A DNA stretch of 64,000 bases. Origin: Sipunculus nudus (lineage: Eukaryota; Annelida; Sipuncula; Golfingiida; Sipunculidae). Below, in pieces: positions 35,801 to 47,557 of the stretch. The stretch lies in contig CM049308.1 of the NCBI GenBank assembly GCA_026874595.1, forward strand, positions 13,597,501-13,661,500, in the 5' to 3' direction. Positions within the stretch are counted from its first letter, which is position 1. Each line of letters opens with the position of its first letter. The notes under the pieces are model-generated. The model worked only from the letters and a program-made list of their open reading frames with translations, was not told the origin of the DNA and made no database searches. The position numbers were made by a program, and so were the translations under genes.

Positions 35801-36447
35801 ATTATTTGACGTTTTTAGAACGTGACAAATTTGTTTAAAGGTTTAATGTGGTGTTGAAACATAATAATATATAATAAAACTATCACTAGTGTTAATTATA
35901 CTTAGAGCTCTGTCAAAATAATGTATGTATGAAAGAAATATTTTGATTTAAATTCTAAGAATATTAGGAAATTGTTTTCATTAGAAATTTTTCAAAACGT
36001 AACACTACAATGCAATTAATAAAAATAACAAATTTTCTGACAAATTTTAATAGGATAAGAGAGCATAAAGAAAAGAGTTAAAAACACTTTTATAACCATT
36101 TCTTTTAACATTTTAAGAACATTTCCAAAATTGTAAATATGGGACATTCATATTTTATGAATAAAAAGTTCATGAACGTCTTCTCTACTTTTGAGCAGCC
36201 TAATTACCTTCATTATTTTAACGCACAGCATAGATGTTTAATGTCGCCGACAGGTGTCACTAGCGAAATGGAAAAAGGTCTATTCACAACACTACTGTCA
36301 GACTGAGCGATAATAAAGGATTAAACAAAACTTCACACACAGGGTGCTGATAGAAGGATAATACCGCGTCACGACCTTGTAATAAACGAATCGTTTTAAA
36401 TCCTTTTGTGGTATCATATATATACAGCGCTGTGGGATATTTACCAT
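25000..36447 (-). CDS. FCF1: FCF1, PIN-domain rRNA-processing protein
   Basis: Exons on the minus strand: 36445-36447 (start codon only), 31777-31844, 31261-31329, 29437-29585, 27119-27191, 26524-26611, 25749-25843, 25000-25048. All junctions are GT/AG and in phase, giving 197 aa; human FCF1 has 198. Diagnostic blocks are KKFATMKRM, a Lys-rich stretch, [66 protein letters not shown] and [17 protein letters not shown] acidic positions D71, E108/E110, D141/D142 and D160 are present. FCF1 is a nucleolar component of the small-subunit processome required for early 18S rRNA cleavages. Exons 2-8 are firm. Exon 1 is inferred because ATG|GTAAAT at 36447 supplies exactly the missing Met in phase and restores family length; another leader exon is possible. 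Confidence 0.93.
26755..26836. repeat. TA-dinucleotide run
   Basis: An AT/TA microsatellite with interspersed TTTATATATA units, in FCF1 intron 5. It is probably length-variable. Confidence 0.9.
27821..28226 (+). mobile_element. full-length tRNA-derived SINE
   Basis: The tRNA-like head carries A-box TGGCTCAGGGG (27827-27837) and B-box AGTTCGAATC (27870-27879). It is followed by a roughly 300-bp unique body and an A-rich tail. The 20-mer before it (27801-27820, AACTGTTGGTGGCACTACTG) recurs after the tail at 28227-28246 with two mismatches, a target-site duplication made by reverse transcription. The anticodon stem pairs badly, so it is not a working tRNA. It is inserted antisense in FCF1 intron 4. 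Confidence 0.88.
28680..29250 (+). repeat. repeat R3 with AAGGTCAAGGTCACC units, copy 1
   Basis: Units of about 150 bp contain a TTGACCTT or equivalent segment, then AAGGTCAAGGTCAC (28808, 28970) or the decayed AAGGTTATGGTCACC (29094), then TTCAAAAGTTA. Homologous to 38490-38900. In FCF1 intron 4. Confidence 0.65.
29504..30065 (-). repeat. tandem partial copies of FCF1 exon 4
   Basis: A unit made of the first 82 bp of exon 4 (29504-29585) plus 34 bp of the preceding intron is repeated with an exact 116-bp period, starting at 29504, 29620, 29736, 29852 and 29968. The first is the working exon and the other four lie upstream in intron 3. Each extra copy keeps an AG acceptor (CTAG or ACAG) before the exon text but lacks the rest of the exon and its donor. 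Reading through any of them reaches a stop soon after VDTNF. Confidence 0.9.
33420..33880 (+). repeat. repeat R4 with GGTGGCGCCACC blocks, copy 1
   Basis: Two diverged units of about 180 bp carry AAAGCT(G/A)TCCA, CACATGCAAAATTT, GATAAGTC or GAGAAGTCC, a GATGCTGTG or GACGCTGTG block, and G(G/A)GGCGCCACC. The 152-codon frame across them is repeat-derived. Related text occurs at 35480-35600 and, inverted, at 39270-39780. In the FCF1 first intron as modelled. Confidence 0.55.
34460..35010 (+). repeat. two-copy diverged 286-bp direct repeat
   Basis: The blocks GACCAGATGCCTCAAATTCA, CAGA(T)GGGCATTCAA(C)ATGGCAGAAA and GGAGCGTTCGG occur twice in the same order about 286 bp apart. The copies differ at many positions. 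Confidence 0.75.
35300..35490 (+). repeat. GTGTCC-rich repeat
   Basis: AGGTGTCC(A/G)(T/C)TCAT(G)ACAGG recurs three to four times, interleaved with GGGACA and CTGTCC. Related text lies at 33785-33870 (GGTGTCCCTTCATGAGAGG). This resembles the interior of common mariner-type miniature elements. Confidence 0.5.
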
Positions 36448-37660
36448 GGTGAAAGACGATCTCGGCTCGGCTGTTACGAGTCACCCACCACGTTCCTTCC
36501 ACAACAACACACAAAACGGCGATACCTGAGAGGTATATAAATATTCATGAGGCAACTATTACCATAAATATTCAAAGTTTCTCTATTTCGAGTATTCGTC
36601 ACCAGAAGTCTCTCCACTACACCCGGTGACTGCATGTTGTGGTTTGAAGGAATCAAAGCATACGCTTAAAACTATACGTAGGTCCACTTATTATAGTCTT
36701 TGGGGATCGAATAAATGGTTTCTTGGGAATTATTTATTGCAGGCCTTATTTCCACTTCCAGGAATGGAAATAAGGAATGCTTATTTCCACACCACCCCTT
36801 TATTGATAAAGGCTGTTATAGTATTTTGGCAGTTAAACTTATAATTATAGCCTATAATATAGGTATACCAGATACCTGAATTTAACATAAAGTGACACAA
36901 ATTTATAGTGTTAATTATTTTCAGCTCTAAATTATGGCTTTTTCTTTTCACAAAATCCTCGTTCAGGTTCTATAAAAGGAGCGTAAGGATGATTAAAGAC
37001 ACATAGTTTTTAAAGACATATAAATTTGTATTCTTTTTTTTTGCAGAAAAAAATTGTTTAACAATTTTTTTATAATTTTGAAAATTTATTTGATGTACTT
37101 AGAAACTTAATTTAATCTTTAAATGTTCTTGGAATTATTGTAACTCTATAAATATATAGATTTATGAAGTTGCACCTTTGATATGTAATTATATCAAATA
37201 TATCAAATGAAATACATAAAACTATTTTTGCAGATGATTAGAAAACTAAGGAGAAATTCTCAACTATCTTGACAGCGAGAAATTTTAAACAAAGATGAAT
37301 ACGATACATACATATGCAGAAAGGAAATGGAGAAAAAAACATATACTTTTGAAAAAGGTATAATTTCAAATTTGAAAAAAGAACCATGCATTTGTTGGCT
37401 TGGAGGAAAGTGCTATTTCTAAAAATATTCTGGAAGTGAAACGGGAGAAACAATTGATCATTACAGACTTCACAAACGTGATCAGCTCTCTGAATACTCG
37501 AATTCATTATGTTCTAATTTCTAATGACATATTTCCCTTATTTTCTGTCGAAGTTAAACGATTCGCCTACCTTATCTTTAATTTTTTTGGTGATTTCTGG
37601 CTTACCCTGCATACATATATATAAATGAAATGCATGTAGTTCCTGTTAAAAAAAGTTCTT
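36448..37660. other. upstream flank of FCF1, no recognised feature
   Basis: Sequence just upstream of the proposed FCF1 start (36448-36520) is moderately GC-rich and CpG-containing, as expected for a 5' untranslated region and promoter. From about 36850 it is AT-rich without recognisable exons or intact elements. Confidence 0.4.
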
Positions 37661-37667
37661 ATAAGTA

Positions 37668-37957
37668 AAAAAAAATAAAATAAAAGGTATGGTTCTTAGG
37701 CACCGCCTGCGTCAATTTTTAACCCCCCGAATAAAAAATTATTTTGATTTTCATCATTCAAGAAGATAAAATAATACAATTTAGATAAGATTTCCTTTTT
37801 TATGTGGTGCTTTTATGTGTTTAGCAAAAAAAAAAAATTGTTATTTTCATGCTTTTCCTTGATCATATGACATTTTTATCGATACATAAGAAAAGGTAGA
37901 AAATAAAAAATCGCCCGCCCGCACTGATTTCTAAAAAAAAACATACCATTTTTGGCC
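37668..37957. mobile_element. PIF/Harbinger-like MITE, copy 2
   Basis: Starts near GGTATGGTTCTTAGGCACCG (37686) and ends CATACCATTTTTGGCC at 37957, followed by TAA. It is homologous to 13175-13512 in inverse orientation, sharing TTATTTTCATGCTTTTCC (reverse complement) and CGCCCGCC blocks. The outermost left bases are eroded into an A-rich tract. Confidence 0.75.
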
Positions 37958-38489
37958 TAACCCCCCTTGTGATAGATATATGTTTATTTACAAGCTGTTA
38001 GTAAACACGGTACATGCGCCAATGCTGACAAACAGAAAAAAAAATTATGTATATAGTATATGTATTTAATTCTCATAGGGAAGGGTAAACCCATTTGATG
38101 CAGTGTTAACTGAAACTGTGATGTAAAGTATAAAAAAAATGAAACTTGTCCAAATAATGGCTTATAGGTTAAGGTCTTGTTTTGAAATGATCTTGATCCT
38201 GGAAACTCACTTATTCATAAATTATAACGGCCCATGGTATATATATACATGTATATATAAATTTACAAATGTATTTCTTTTCAAATTTTTAAATGTCATG
38301 AAACATTTTCAATAGGGTTGTCGCCACACAAGCACGCCAAAAAACCCTTGTCGGATGGTAAAAATAGAATTAAATCACTTGCGGCAGATTTAAACAATGT
38401 TATATTGATTAAAAACAAAGTAAAACCTAGAATGGCTTGTTTTCGTACTTGCAAAAACAGATGTCCCCCCCCCCCCCCAGTTTGCATAT

Positions 38490-38900
38490 AGGTTATATCA
38501 ATGAAGACACGGTGAGAGATCTGACCCTGTGAGGTCACCAGGTTTCAAACTCAGCCAAGATTTTGGTAGGAACAATCATTTTTTTTTAATTTGGGAGGAA
38601 AATATCTAACCCTTCAAAGGTTATCGCGTTCACAAGACAATAACTATAATTTGGCTGATTTGACCTTGAAGATATTGGTCAAGGTCACCAGTTTTCGAAC
38701 TCGTTCGAGATCTTTGTAGGAATAATCGGTGTACCAAATTTCAGGACAAAATGTGAAATACCTCAAAAGATATGGGCTTCAAAATAATTTTCCATTTTGG
38801 CAAATTTGACCTTAAGATGAAGGTCAAGGTCACCGGGTTTTGAACTCAGTCGAGATTTTTGTAGGGACAATCACTGTTTTAACTTTCGGAGGAAAATAGG
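38490..38900 (+). repeat. repeat R3, copy 2
   Basis: Three tandem units contain TTTGACCTT, GGTCAAGGTCACC (38684, 38824) or GAGGTCACC (38530), GAACTC and a TTTGTAGGAA/GACAATC block. Same family as 28680-29250. Flanked by poly-C (38466-38479) and poly-G (38909-38930) runs. Confidence 0.65.
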
Positions 38901-39269
38901 AGACAAGGGGTGGGGGGGGGGGGGGGGGGGCACATAATTAAGACAATAGCGTGAGAATAGGAAAATTCAGCCTGATTCTGATAGATAAATCCTTTTTATA
39001 TTAAATTTTTAACAGGAACTTTCACAACAAATAATATCGCCATTATATCGGCAACTTTTATTCCAAACAGGTCCTAGTGAAATCTCCTTGTAAATCTAAA
39101 CTAGGTCACTCTGACCTGCATTTATGTGAGCTACCTGGCGAAAAATAAATTTTCAGCTACTTAAAGTATCTTCTGAGTGTTTAAGGCTTTTGAAAAAAAA
39201 AAATTAATAAATTCATTTATCTCAGGCTTGTTGTGACTAATCTGCCTGAAATGTCGTATGGCGATAGAT

Positions 39270-39780
39270 TTTATATAGATATCTGGTGGCGCCTGATGGC
39301 GCCACCTAAAATATTCGCTTTATGCAATTATCTAAAGAGTGGTTTCATGTATCAACCTGAACTTTGCATTTCCATAGATCTTGGATTGCTTTATCTTGTA
39401 TGCAAGATTGGTGGCGCCACCTACAATCATATATTTGTAAAATAAATTAGTGCAGTTTGAAAATTTGTATGTCTATTCATCAAGGATGAGAGTTTTTGCG
39501 TGCAATCGTTTTTGCAGGATTTCCATCTGTACATCTTGGTGAAAATCACACGTATCTCAGGAGTGGTTTTGTGTATCATCCTGAAATTGTGCATGTAAAT
39601 CCATCTTGGATAACTTTCTTGTACACAAGAAAGGCGGCGCAACCTACACTCATGTATTCGTAAAATACACTAGTGCATTTAACTCAGGAGTGGTTTGAAA
39701 TGTTGGATGTCCATACATCTAGGAGGACATAATCTTGTTCACGTGACTGGTGGTGCCCCCTACAATAAATTTATTTAGTG
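39270..39780 (-). repeat. repeat R4, inverted copies
   Basis: Blocks GGTGGCGCC(A)CCTA, GATAACTTTCTTGTACACAAG, TCAGGAGTGGTTT and CATC(T)TTGG(A) recur three times in diverged units, read as the reverse complement of the units near 33420-33780. Confidence 0.5.
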
Positions 39781-40977
39781 CGTCTTGGGTACTTGGGCAT
39801 CTCTGATCCCACACATTTGGAAGGCTGTCACGTCAGGAGAAATTCCATGCCTCACTTTATCCATTCCTCTCTGATTCGGCGCGATATCTGTAGTCACTTT
39901 TCGACAGCCTATATCCTATTTAAAAATGTATATCTAAATCTTACAGACTCTTGTGTATTATTAATAATTGTATCAGTACTTATTTATTTCTCTCCTGGAT
40001 TCGGCTATTCCTTGTCGTTGACCAAAACTAATCTGTCTCCATATAGCCAGTACTAATTTTTCGATTATAGATTAACATTACTCCCGAATTTCATATTTAA
40101 GCAGCATCATACAGGGTTCATACACTTCCATCAGATCAAAATTTCATAAAATTTTCATGATTTTTACAGGACCTATGAAAAAAAAGTCATGACTTTTTCG
40201 TCACTTTGACATGTAAATATTACTTAAGAAACTGATGATTCAGAACATCCTTGATAATTTACATATAAAGAATATAGGTAAAACAATACATTTATAGGCC
40301 TAGTTAAATATATTTAAGAGTCATTATTTCATCAGCTTAAAATGTTCTGTTGTTCATGTTTTCATAGAGAGGCATAAAAATGTCATTCTCATTTGTAAAA
40401 GAAATATTTGCATGGGCTTCATGTTTAGAATATTAAACCATAACAATGAACACAGATAAAACAATCCCGTTTAAAAATTCAGCCTTGCAAAGTTTTTTTT
40501 ATTTAAGTTTCAGTGTTTAAATGAAACCGCCTTATAGATTCTTTATTCGTTAATTAAATTAGTTTATTTACCTTTCTAAAAGATATCCAGTGCCATTAGC
40601 TTCTGATATGGTGATTGTGAACCAATCACTTTTCAACTAAGCTCATGTCGGTAATTTCCCTAATATCGCTCACATAACGTCTCTGTTTCCCAGTGAGATA
40701 TTCTGAATTATCATTTTCCCATCTACATAATCATGGAATAAAATATCTTCTAAATTATTGTTTCATAAAATAACAGCAAAACTTCACAAAATAAGTCTTT
40801 GGCCGGTTCATAGGCATTCATGCCGTGTCATAATATTCCTTGTCGTCAGCCATGACGCATGTTTGCTCCGAGGGCGCACATTTATAAGCTGTCTACAGGG
40901 CATGGTGTTTCAATAGGGCGAGTTATAGGAACACTGATTCTCGAAGAAAAGTATAGGATATTAGGCTACAGTTAATT

Positions 40978-41530
40978 TTAACCATCGCGCAAATTGCAGA
41001 TAGTTTTAGAAGCATGGAACACGCTGACGCTGTCAAAAGCTTTCGTCAAATCAACAAAAAAGATGGAGAGGTTCTGCTCATGTTTTTGTCCTGTTATTGC
41101 TGTGAAGATCATGACGACTGTACTGTAGCTCCTGAAGCCACACTGTTCTCCGATACGACAACGTCCATGAGTAATGCCGGATGGTGTTCCGCACAACCCA
41201 GCCATGATATTCCCTGTGATGTTATATAGCAAGTTGTCTCTGGTTGTCGCATCATGCTCCATCTCCTTTGTTTTTGCATAGCTATATTCTGTTAGCGCCC
41301 TTAAAATCCTGTTGCACCGAGCTTGCTTGCAAAAACCGGTGCATCATTTCCTTCAGTTTGAAAATACGGCATCATCTTTTTCCTTAAACGTCCGGGGTTG
41401 GGGGCTGAGCGTCAGGGAGAAATTCCACCAATGCCTGGAGCGTTCCACTCCTGGGGTTGCTTGATGGCGTTCAAGGCTTCCTTTGTTTCATGAAGGTTAT
41501 CGAGAAATGCCAGGAGAGCACAATCAGGCG
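40978..41530 (-). pseudogene. LINE reverse-transcriptase remnant
   Basis: On the minus strand the stretch encodes FFVDLTKAFDSVS, the motif-A region of non-LTR reverse transcriptases (F-x-D-x-x-x-A-F-D). Further upstream on the same strand it encodes a frame like KEALNAIKQ...APGIGGI, the usual APGxDGI segment. Frameshifts and stops separate the pieces and the YADD region is missing. An old 5'-part fragment of a LINE. Confidence 0.7.
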
Positions 41531-41766
41531 TGTCGTGGACCGCTAGTTAATCTATTTTATGGTTTATTTAAATATTCAAAATAATTTTAATGAATATTTG
41601 AAAATTCATGAGGGAAACGTAGGGGAAAACTAGGGAATTCAGCTTTCATGGACTGCTGGGATTTGTATTTTATTATACGTCATGCTAAAGCTCATAGTGA
41701 CAGTAATGCCATATAAAACGGAAAACAATGTAACGTAACATGTATTCTGCGAAAATTCGTCTTGGC

Positions 41767-41772
41767 TTTATT
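41767..41772 (-). promoter_or_regulatory. KPTN polyadenylation signal
   Basis: AATAAA on the minus strand lies 58 bp after the KPTN stop codon. Confidence 0.6.
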
Positions 41773-41829
41773 ATATATACACGATATTATCTCATTTCCT
41801 CAATGAAGGAAATATTGATTGTCCTAGTG

Positions 41830-44800
41830 TCACGTGTCTTGAACCACGTGATCTGGTTGTGGTTCTTCATCGAAGTGTTCTGTCTGTAACTCCTGAAATA
41901 TGGCGTCTTCTTCAGCTACATCATCAACATGACTCAGCGCTTTCAATCGTTCCATACACAGACTGGCAACTTCATCAATATTTTGCTGAAATGAAATGTA
42001 CAAGAAACATAACCGATGAACCTACAAACAGTGATTTATATATACAAAGTGTTTGCATGTGATCATATGTGCGTCTGGAGACATTTCAACTATACATGTA
42101 AAATAAAGCACAATGCAATGTCTTGATATACTTCAATGAGCCACAGTCCCTCTCTTCATGCCAGCACGTAATGGCAGTGATTTAATTATGTTCACGTTTA
42201 TAATGATTTTTATACTAACAATTTGTTATTTGAAAGCATATCGACAAAACTATGTCTGGTTATATACACCTACAAATCGTTTACAAACATTCAGCCTACA
42301 CTGCCACGTGGATTTTGAAATAAACATTGGATGGGTGACCAATGGTTACACCTTACAATTTTAACATAAACACACACATGTACTCCATATATATGGGAAG
42401 GAAGTTGTTTCTTTCATTCTTGTTGCCTACACATGTTCAATTGTGTAAGTAAGGCCAGTATATAAACAGGCAACTGCAGGTAACGATCAACTGATTTGTA
42501 CGGGTCAAACGAGCCAGCTTTCTTGGCTTTGTAGAATGAAGTTACCGTATTTCCTTGATCACACGCCGGGTCATAAGGTATGTGCCATAGGCTCCCACAG
42601 AATCATGTCCGTTCATGATAATGCGTGTTTCATACACTTATCATTAAACATTTAACAAAATATTAGTGTAGTGTCGATTAATCGATTACACCGATGATGT
42701 GTCGTTTTCATTCTTAATCAATTTAATTGTTGCTTCTTTGTTAAATCGGTCACAAAAATTGTGTATGCTCATGCAAAGAAGTCATAATGACATAAATAAA
42801 CAGCGAACAAAATTAAAACTGAACTTCGATGAGCGAACAGGTGTCAACAATCTGGCCATTATATTGATCTTCCGGCGTAACCCTAAAGATGCGTTCTCTT
42901 GTGAGTGCCCATTCTAAAGTCGACCCCTCTAGGTCTGCCGTTGTTTTCATACAAACCGGTTGACACCTGACAACGTGTTTGGTCACTATGATAACATGAT
43001 TAATGGATTCTTTACGTCAGAACCGACACATCATCGTATATTTCACGGAAATTTACAATGTAAGTTAAATAATAAGTCGGTCGTTAGAATCGGTCATTAT
43101 TTTCACCCTGATATCGGACATGATTTTACAAGCAATTCCTACCATTACAATATAATGAAAATATGTCTGTGATTGTCCATGTGGTGGGCAAGTACCAGTA
43201 GACGCCGACAGGTGGCGCCAACGTGGAGGAAACGTTTGCTGCGCATGAAGATTTTACCTGTAAAACATGAAGCCCTTGTTGTGACAGCAGCACCATCTCC
43301 TGTAAACCATCCCCCGTCAGGTCCAGCATCCACATCCCCATCAGTGGGTAGGCGAAACTGCGTCTCCACAGCAACTGGAACTCCCCGTCTTTGAGACTGC
43401 TGGTGCCCGTCTGGGGTTGGTCCGGAGGAACACGTGGTGGAGTGACGGAGTGGCGCGGGGAGGGGTTCTTAGTGACTAGTCTGTACGCCAGCAGCTCCTA
43501 AATAATAATAATAATAATGAAAATAACAACCACAGTTGGTGCCTGCATGTGTACATGTATTGCATGTTTTATAACTCGGTCTATAGAGTATATGTTCAGT
43601 TCAAATTATGTTTGATTCTTGCATTGGTACATGGTAAATCATCAGCAGTCAATTGTTTTAATGCATATTTGTATTTCAATGGTGCGGATCTTTTGTGTTT
43701 TATGATAATATCATTCCTCACCTGTCCATAAGTACCAAGAATGATTTCATTGTGTCCGTCAAGATCCACGTCTGCCACGCAGGAACACAGAATACAGTCA
43801 AACTTGTCACTTCCTGGGAGTAACATCGGATCTGACAGCCCCTTGGTCAGCAAGTCTCTGCAAAAGATCCGATCAAATATTAAATACATGACATACAAAA
43901 ATAAGCTTATCACTCTCATTAAAGGTAGTCTGGCACTTGTCACAATGTGTGTTCCGGTATCCTCCCCAATCAATTCCTTTTGGTTGAATACAAAGTTTTC
44001 CTCCGAGCTCAACCCGATCTACAGCTTAAGTGCCTCTTTTTCCACCTGTTCAAATACTGTTTGGGTATGTGTTTGCTGAATACAATCCAAATGTTTAATA
44101 CAGTAAGACCCTGTGGCCGATGGTACGGCAGTGCGCATGCGTAAGAAAGTGCATTGCAGGAAGGAAGTTATCCTGGTCATGAACCACAAATAAATCAGAT
44201 TTTTGTTTATTGTTGGTCGTTATCTATATTTATACTAGTGGTATACAGGATGATATGTATATGCTTTCTTTCGCGCCATGGATCGTACTCGGTCCAAGTT
44301 TATTTCCGCGTATAGACATATATAAGTTAATGGTTTAGGCACGAAACCTTGGATTTTCTTATACTTAAAGGAAGCTGGTCAACTTTTGTCCCCAATGTTC
44401 TCTGAAACCGCGTTTCGTATGACATTGTGCTGTACCTCATTTTAAAGTTTATTGATCCCGCAATGAACTCTCCAATATGAAAATAAACAATTTTTAATGT
44501 TCACATCATATGAGTGATTTTTGCGTGTTTTATAAATTGTGTGGAGATTAGCATCGGCCCTTAATCGTTTCCGCAATTCCTGGTAACGTCGCCCATATGC
44601 GGTCGGAGGGAGAGTATAATTTGATCAGAAAAAAATGTGTCATATAGTATATGTTAATAAGCCTATTATTGGGATAGGCGGGGCAGTATGTACCGTCTCT
44701 CTTAATAAAGTCAGACGCAGTTTACAAAGCCAGACCCTAGCTCCGCATGTTAATCGACAAGGGTATCGTCAATCCGTTGATGATACAATTAAATAGAACG

Positions 44801-47523
44801 AGGCTTATTTTTGTTTCACGGCTACATCAGACTAGACAAACAAGAATACAATCCACATCTTTACTTCCAGTGTTTTTATGGTAGTAAATCTTCTTTCACC
44901 AGTACCAGCAAATGAAATCCTGGAAATGATGTGAACAGATCAGCGGCTACGACCTCAATCAGGCCAGAAGTATGACAAATTACGGAGAGAATGCTTGTAT
45001 AACATTCCCAACTTGGGGGAATTAAAATTACTTATAAGAACTGTTATACAGAGGAACATGAACTCATACGATTTCCATATATATCTGGTATACATTGGAA
45101 ATTTATAAAAATGTGGTACATGAAGCCCTATCTTTCACGAACAGGTTTGTCAGTCAACTAGCACTTAGTGCGAGTTTAATACCAATATTCTATACTATAC
45201 TATGATAACGATTTAGATATCAATTATTAATGGTTATTAGAAGTTCAGATATGGTTGTGGACATGCATTACAGAACTTAAAGGTGTCCGTTCACCTACCT
45301 TTTGAAAAGAATTTATGTGATTTCTGGCTTTCTCTGTGTATATAATAATGATCTAAGAGTAATTTTGGTTGTCAAAAATTCTTAAAATGCGTTCGTAAGG
45401 GATGTATGAACGTGTTTATCAACAACATGTTTGTAAACACGGCAATGTTGTCAAACGGGAAACATGTAACCTCAGGTTGTAGGTTGCATATATGCGGAGG
45501 CAGAAAGGTCATTTGTTTGCAAAAAGCCATTTGCAAAGCTCTGGCTTTTCTGACTTGCTGCCAGATGCCCCTGTCGAATTTATTTTGATTATTTTGGCGG
45601 GCCCCCATATATTATAAACATGTTCATATAAACAGAACAAGCAGCCTGTGTGCGTGGATATCCACGTGTTCTGGTCTATTTTTATGAAAGCTCCAAGGAA
45701 TTTATAAACTTATGTTTACTTTGCTTCATTTAAGGACAGATTGTGCATGTAAGCATACAAACTGCCCTCTAGTGAATAGCTATTGAACTAATTCACGCTG
45801 TCAATCATCAAGGAAAAAGGCGGAGCCTGCCGACCCAGAAACAACGACCCACTCGAAACACATGGTTGCATGTTGGAGATGAACCACGGCGCTTCTAGGA
45901 GTTTAAAGTAAAACTGATTATATTCAGCATATACAGGTAAAGCAATGATTGTCGTAACTGAGTTCATCTTAAGTAGTTTGTCAGTAAAATCTTAAATTGG
46001 ATAAATGCACCTGGCGGCATTGCCGCAAACCAGACCGGCAGATGCGTGCACTGTGACCATTCATTCTTTAGTTGTTTACGGTTAGAGGCGGCAATCCCGT
46101 GGTATTCAAAAAAGCCTATCCCATTTATTGAAAACAGATGGGGTATTTTTTGTAAATATTTGCAGAAAGTCAGACTCGAGATTCTTTAGTTTATGTGCAT
46201 GCAGGCCTATTGAAAAGACAGAGACTATATAAGTTTTATGATAACATTTTGTGTAAATAGAAGGTTGTAATATTTGAAATGACATCCGTAAGTTTTTTGC
46301 GTGTCTGACTCAACTGATCAGATGGGTGTTACCCATAGTATATATTTTAGACACGTTTTCATATTCTTTATCACATACCACATATACAGAATATTACTGA
46401 AGTAAGGAGTTACATTTAATTAATGGAAATCACTGAATAGAAATCCTTGTTTTTTTTCAAGGATTTTTAAACAGTAATTTGGAAATATAAATTATATAGA
46501 TCTGGATAAACACTTGGACTGAAGAAAGGAAATGTCTTAATGGGAGATTAACAATAAATAAGCCTGCAAAATCCATGACTCCTAGCCTGTTTCCCTGTTC
46601 CGTGGGTGAAAATATAACCTGAAAGAAAATCTATGTATTCAGTTTAAAAATATGTTGAAACGGGATCAGTACATTGAAAACTGAAGGTTCTCATTATGAC
46701 CAATACAAATATCACTGATGTTTAATGCACATCAAGAAATGAATTGAAGGTAAAGAATCGATAAATGTAACAATTGAAAGGTCTTTTACAATTCACAGGC
46801 TTATATATTTAATTAAGAGATTATTTATTAATATATATATTTAATTAAGACATTTATTTATCCATATTTACTTGAGATTTATTTATATATTAATATATTT
46901 TATCTATTTATGTTTCAGAGATGAGTGCCACAGCCGATGCCTTGAAGATAGCCGTTGTGGTGGGTGGGCTGTTTATGGGAGTTTTGTTACATCAGCAGTC
47001 TGAACAAAGCCTGTTCCTGGCTGGACTGGCTGTGCTGGTGGGTCTGCTGCTGTGGATAATAAGGACACCTGGGAGGGTCAGCATCACAGGAAGGGTGGTG
47101 CTGATTACAGGATGTGATTCTGGTAAGTATCAGCATTTAAATACCAGAATCACATCCCCTTTAAATTATCAGTAAATCTTGTTACATGTTATCAATGAAC
47201 AAGAAATCTGCATCCCAATATATACATGCCTCCGCCATGGGAGCACAAGGTGCTCCACCATGACCTGAACAGGTGGCCAGGTCACAAGGCATGGCATATA
47301 AGTCTGGACTTTCTGTGCATTCACTTATGTTTGGCCCATATTCTCAAGTTCATTCATGCTTAAGTGACCATACATTTGTGAATATTCCTTGATCACCTTC
47401 CAGAACCTGAATAGGAAGCTGGGTGAATACCAAAATCTAATAGATTCTTCCTTTGCCCATTCCTGAAATGCCCTGAAAATTTCATGAGATTCCATTCATG
47501 ATTGCATAAGTTATGTTTGACCA

Positions 47524-47557
<34 letters not shown>

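Noticed and set aside
43126-43374. Independent small proteins on the minus strand
   Set aside because: One frame is part of KPTN exon 11 and the others are out-of-frame shadows.
43596-44012. 138-codon minus-strand frame as one exon
   Set aside because: Only 43722-43857 is KPTN exon 10; flanking codons are intron read-through on both sides.
44132-44141. NRF1-like site GCGCATGCG
   Set aside because: A single short match in an intron far from any start codon here; expected by chance or from repeats.
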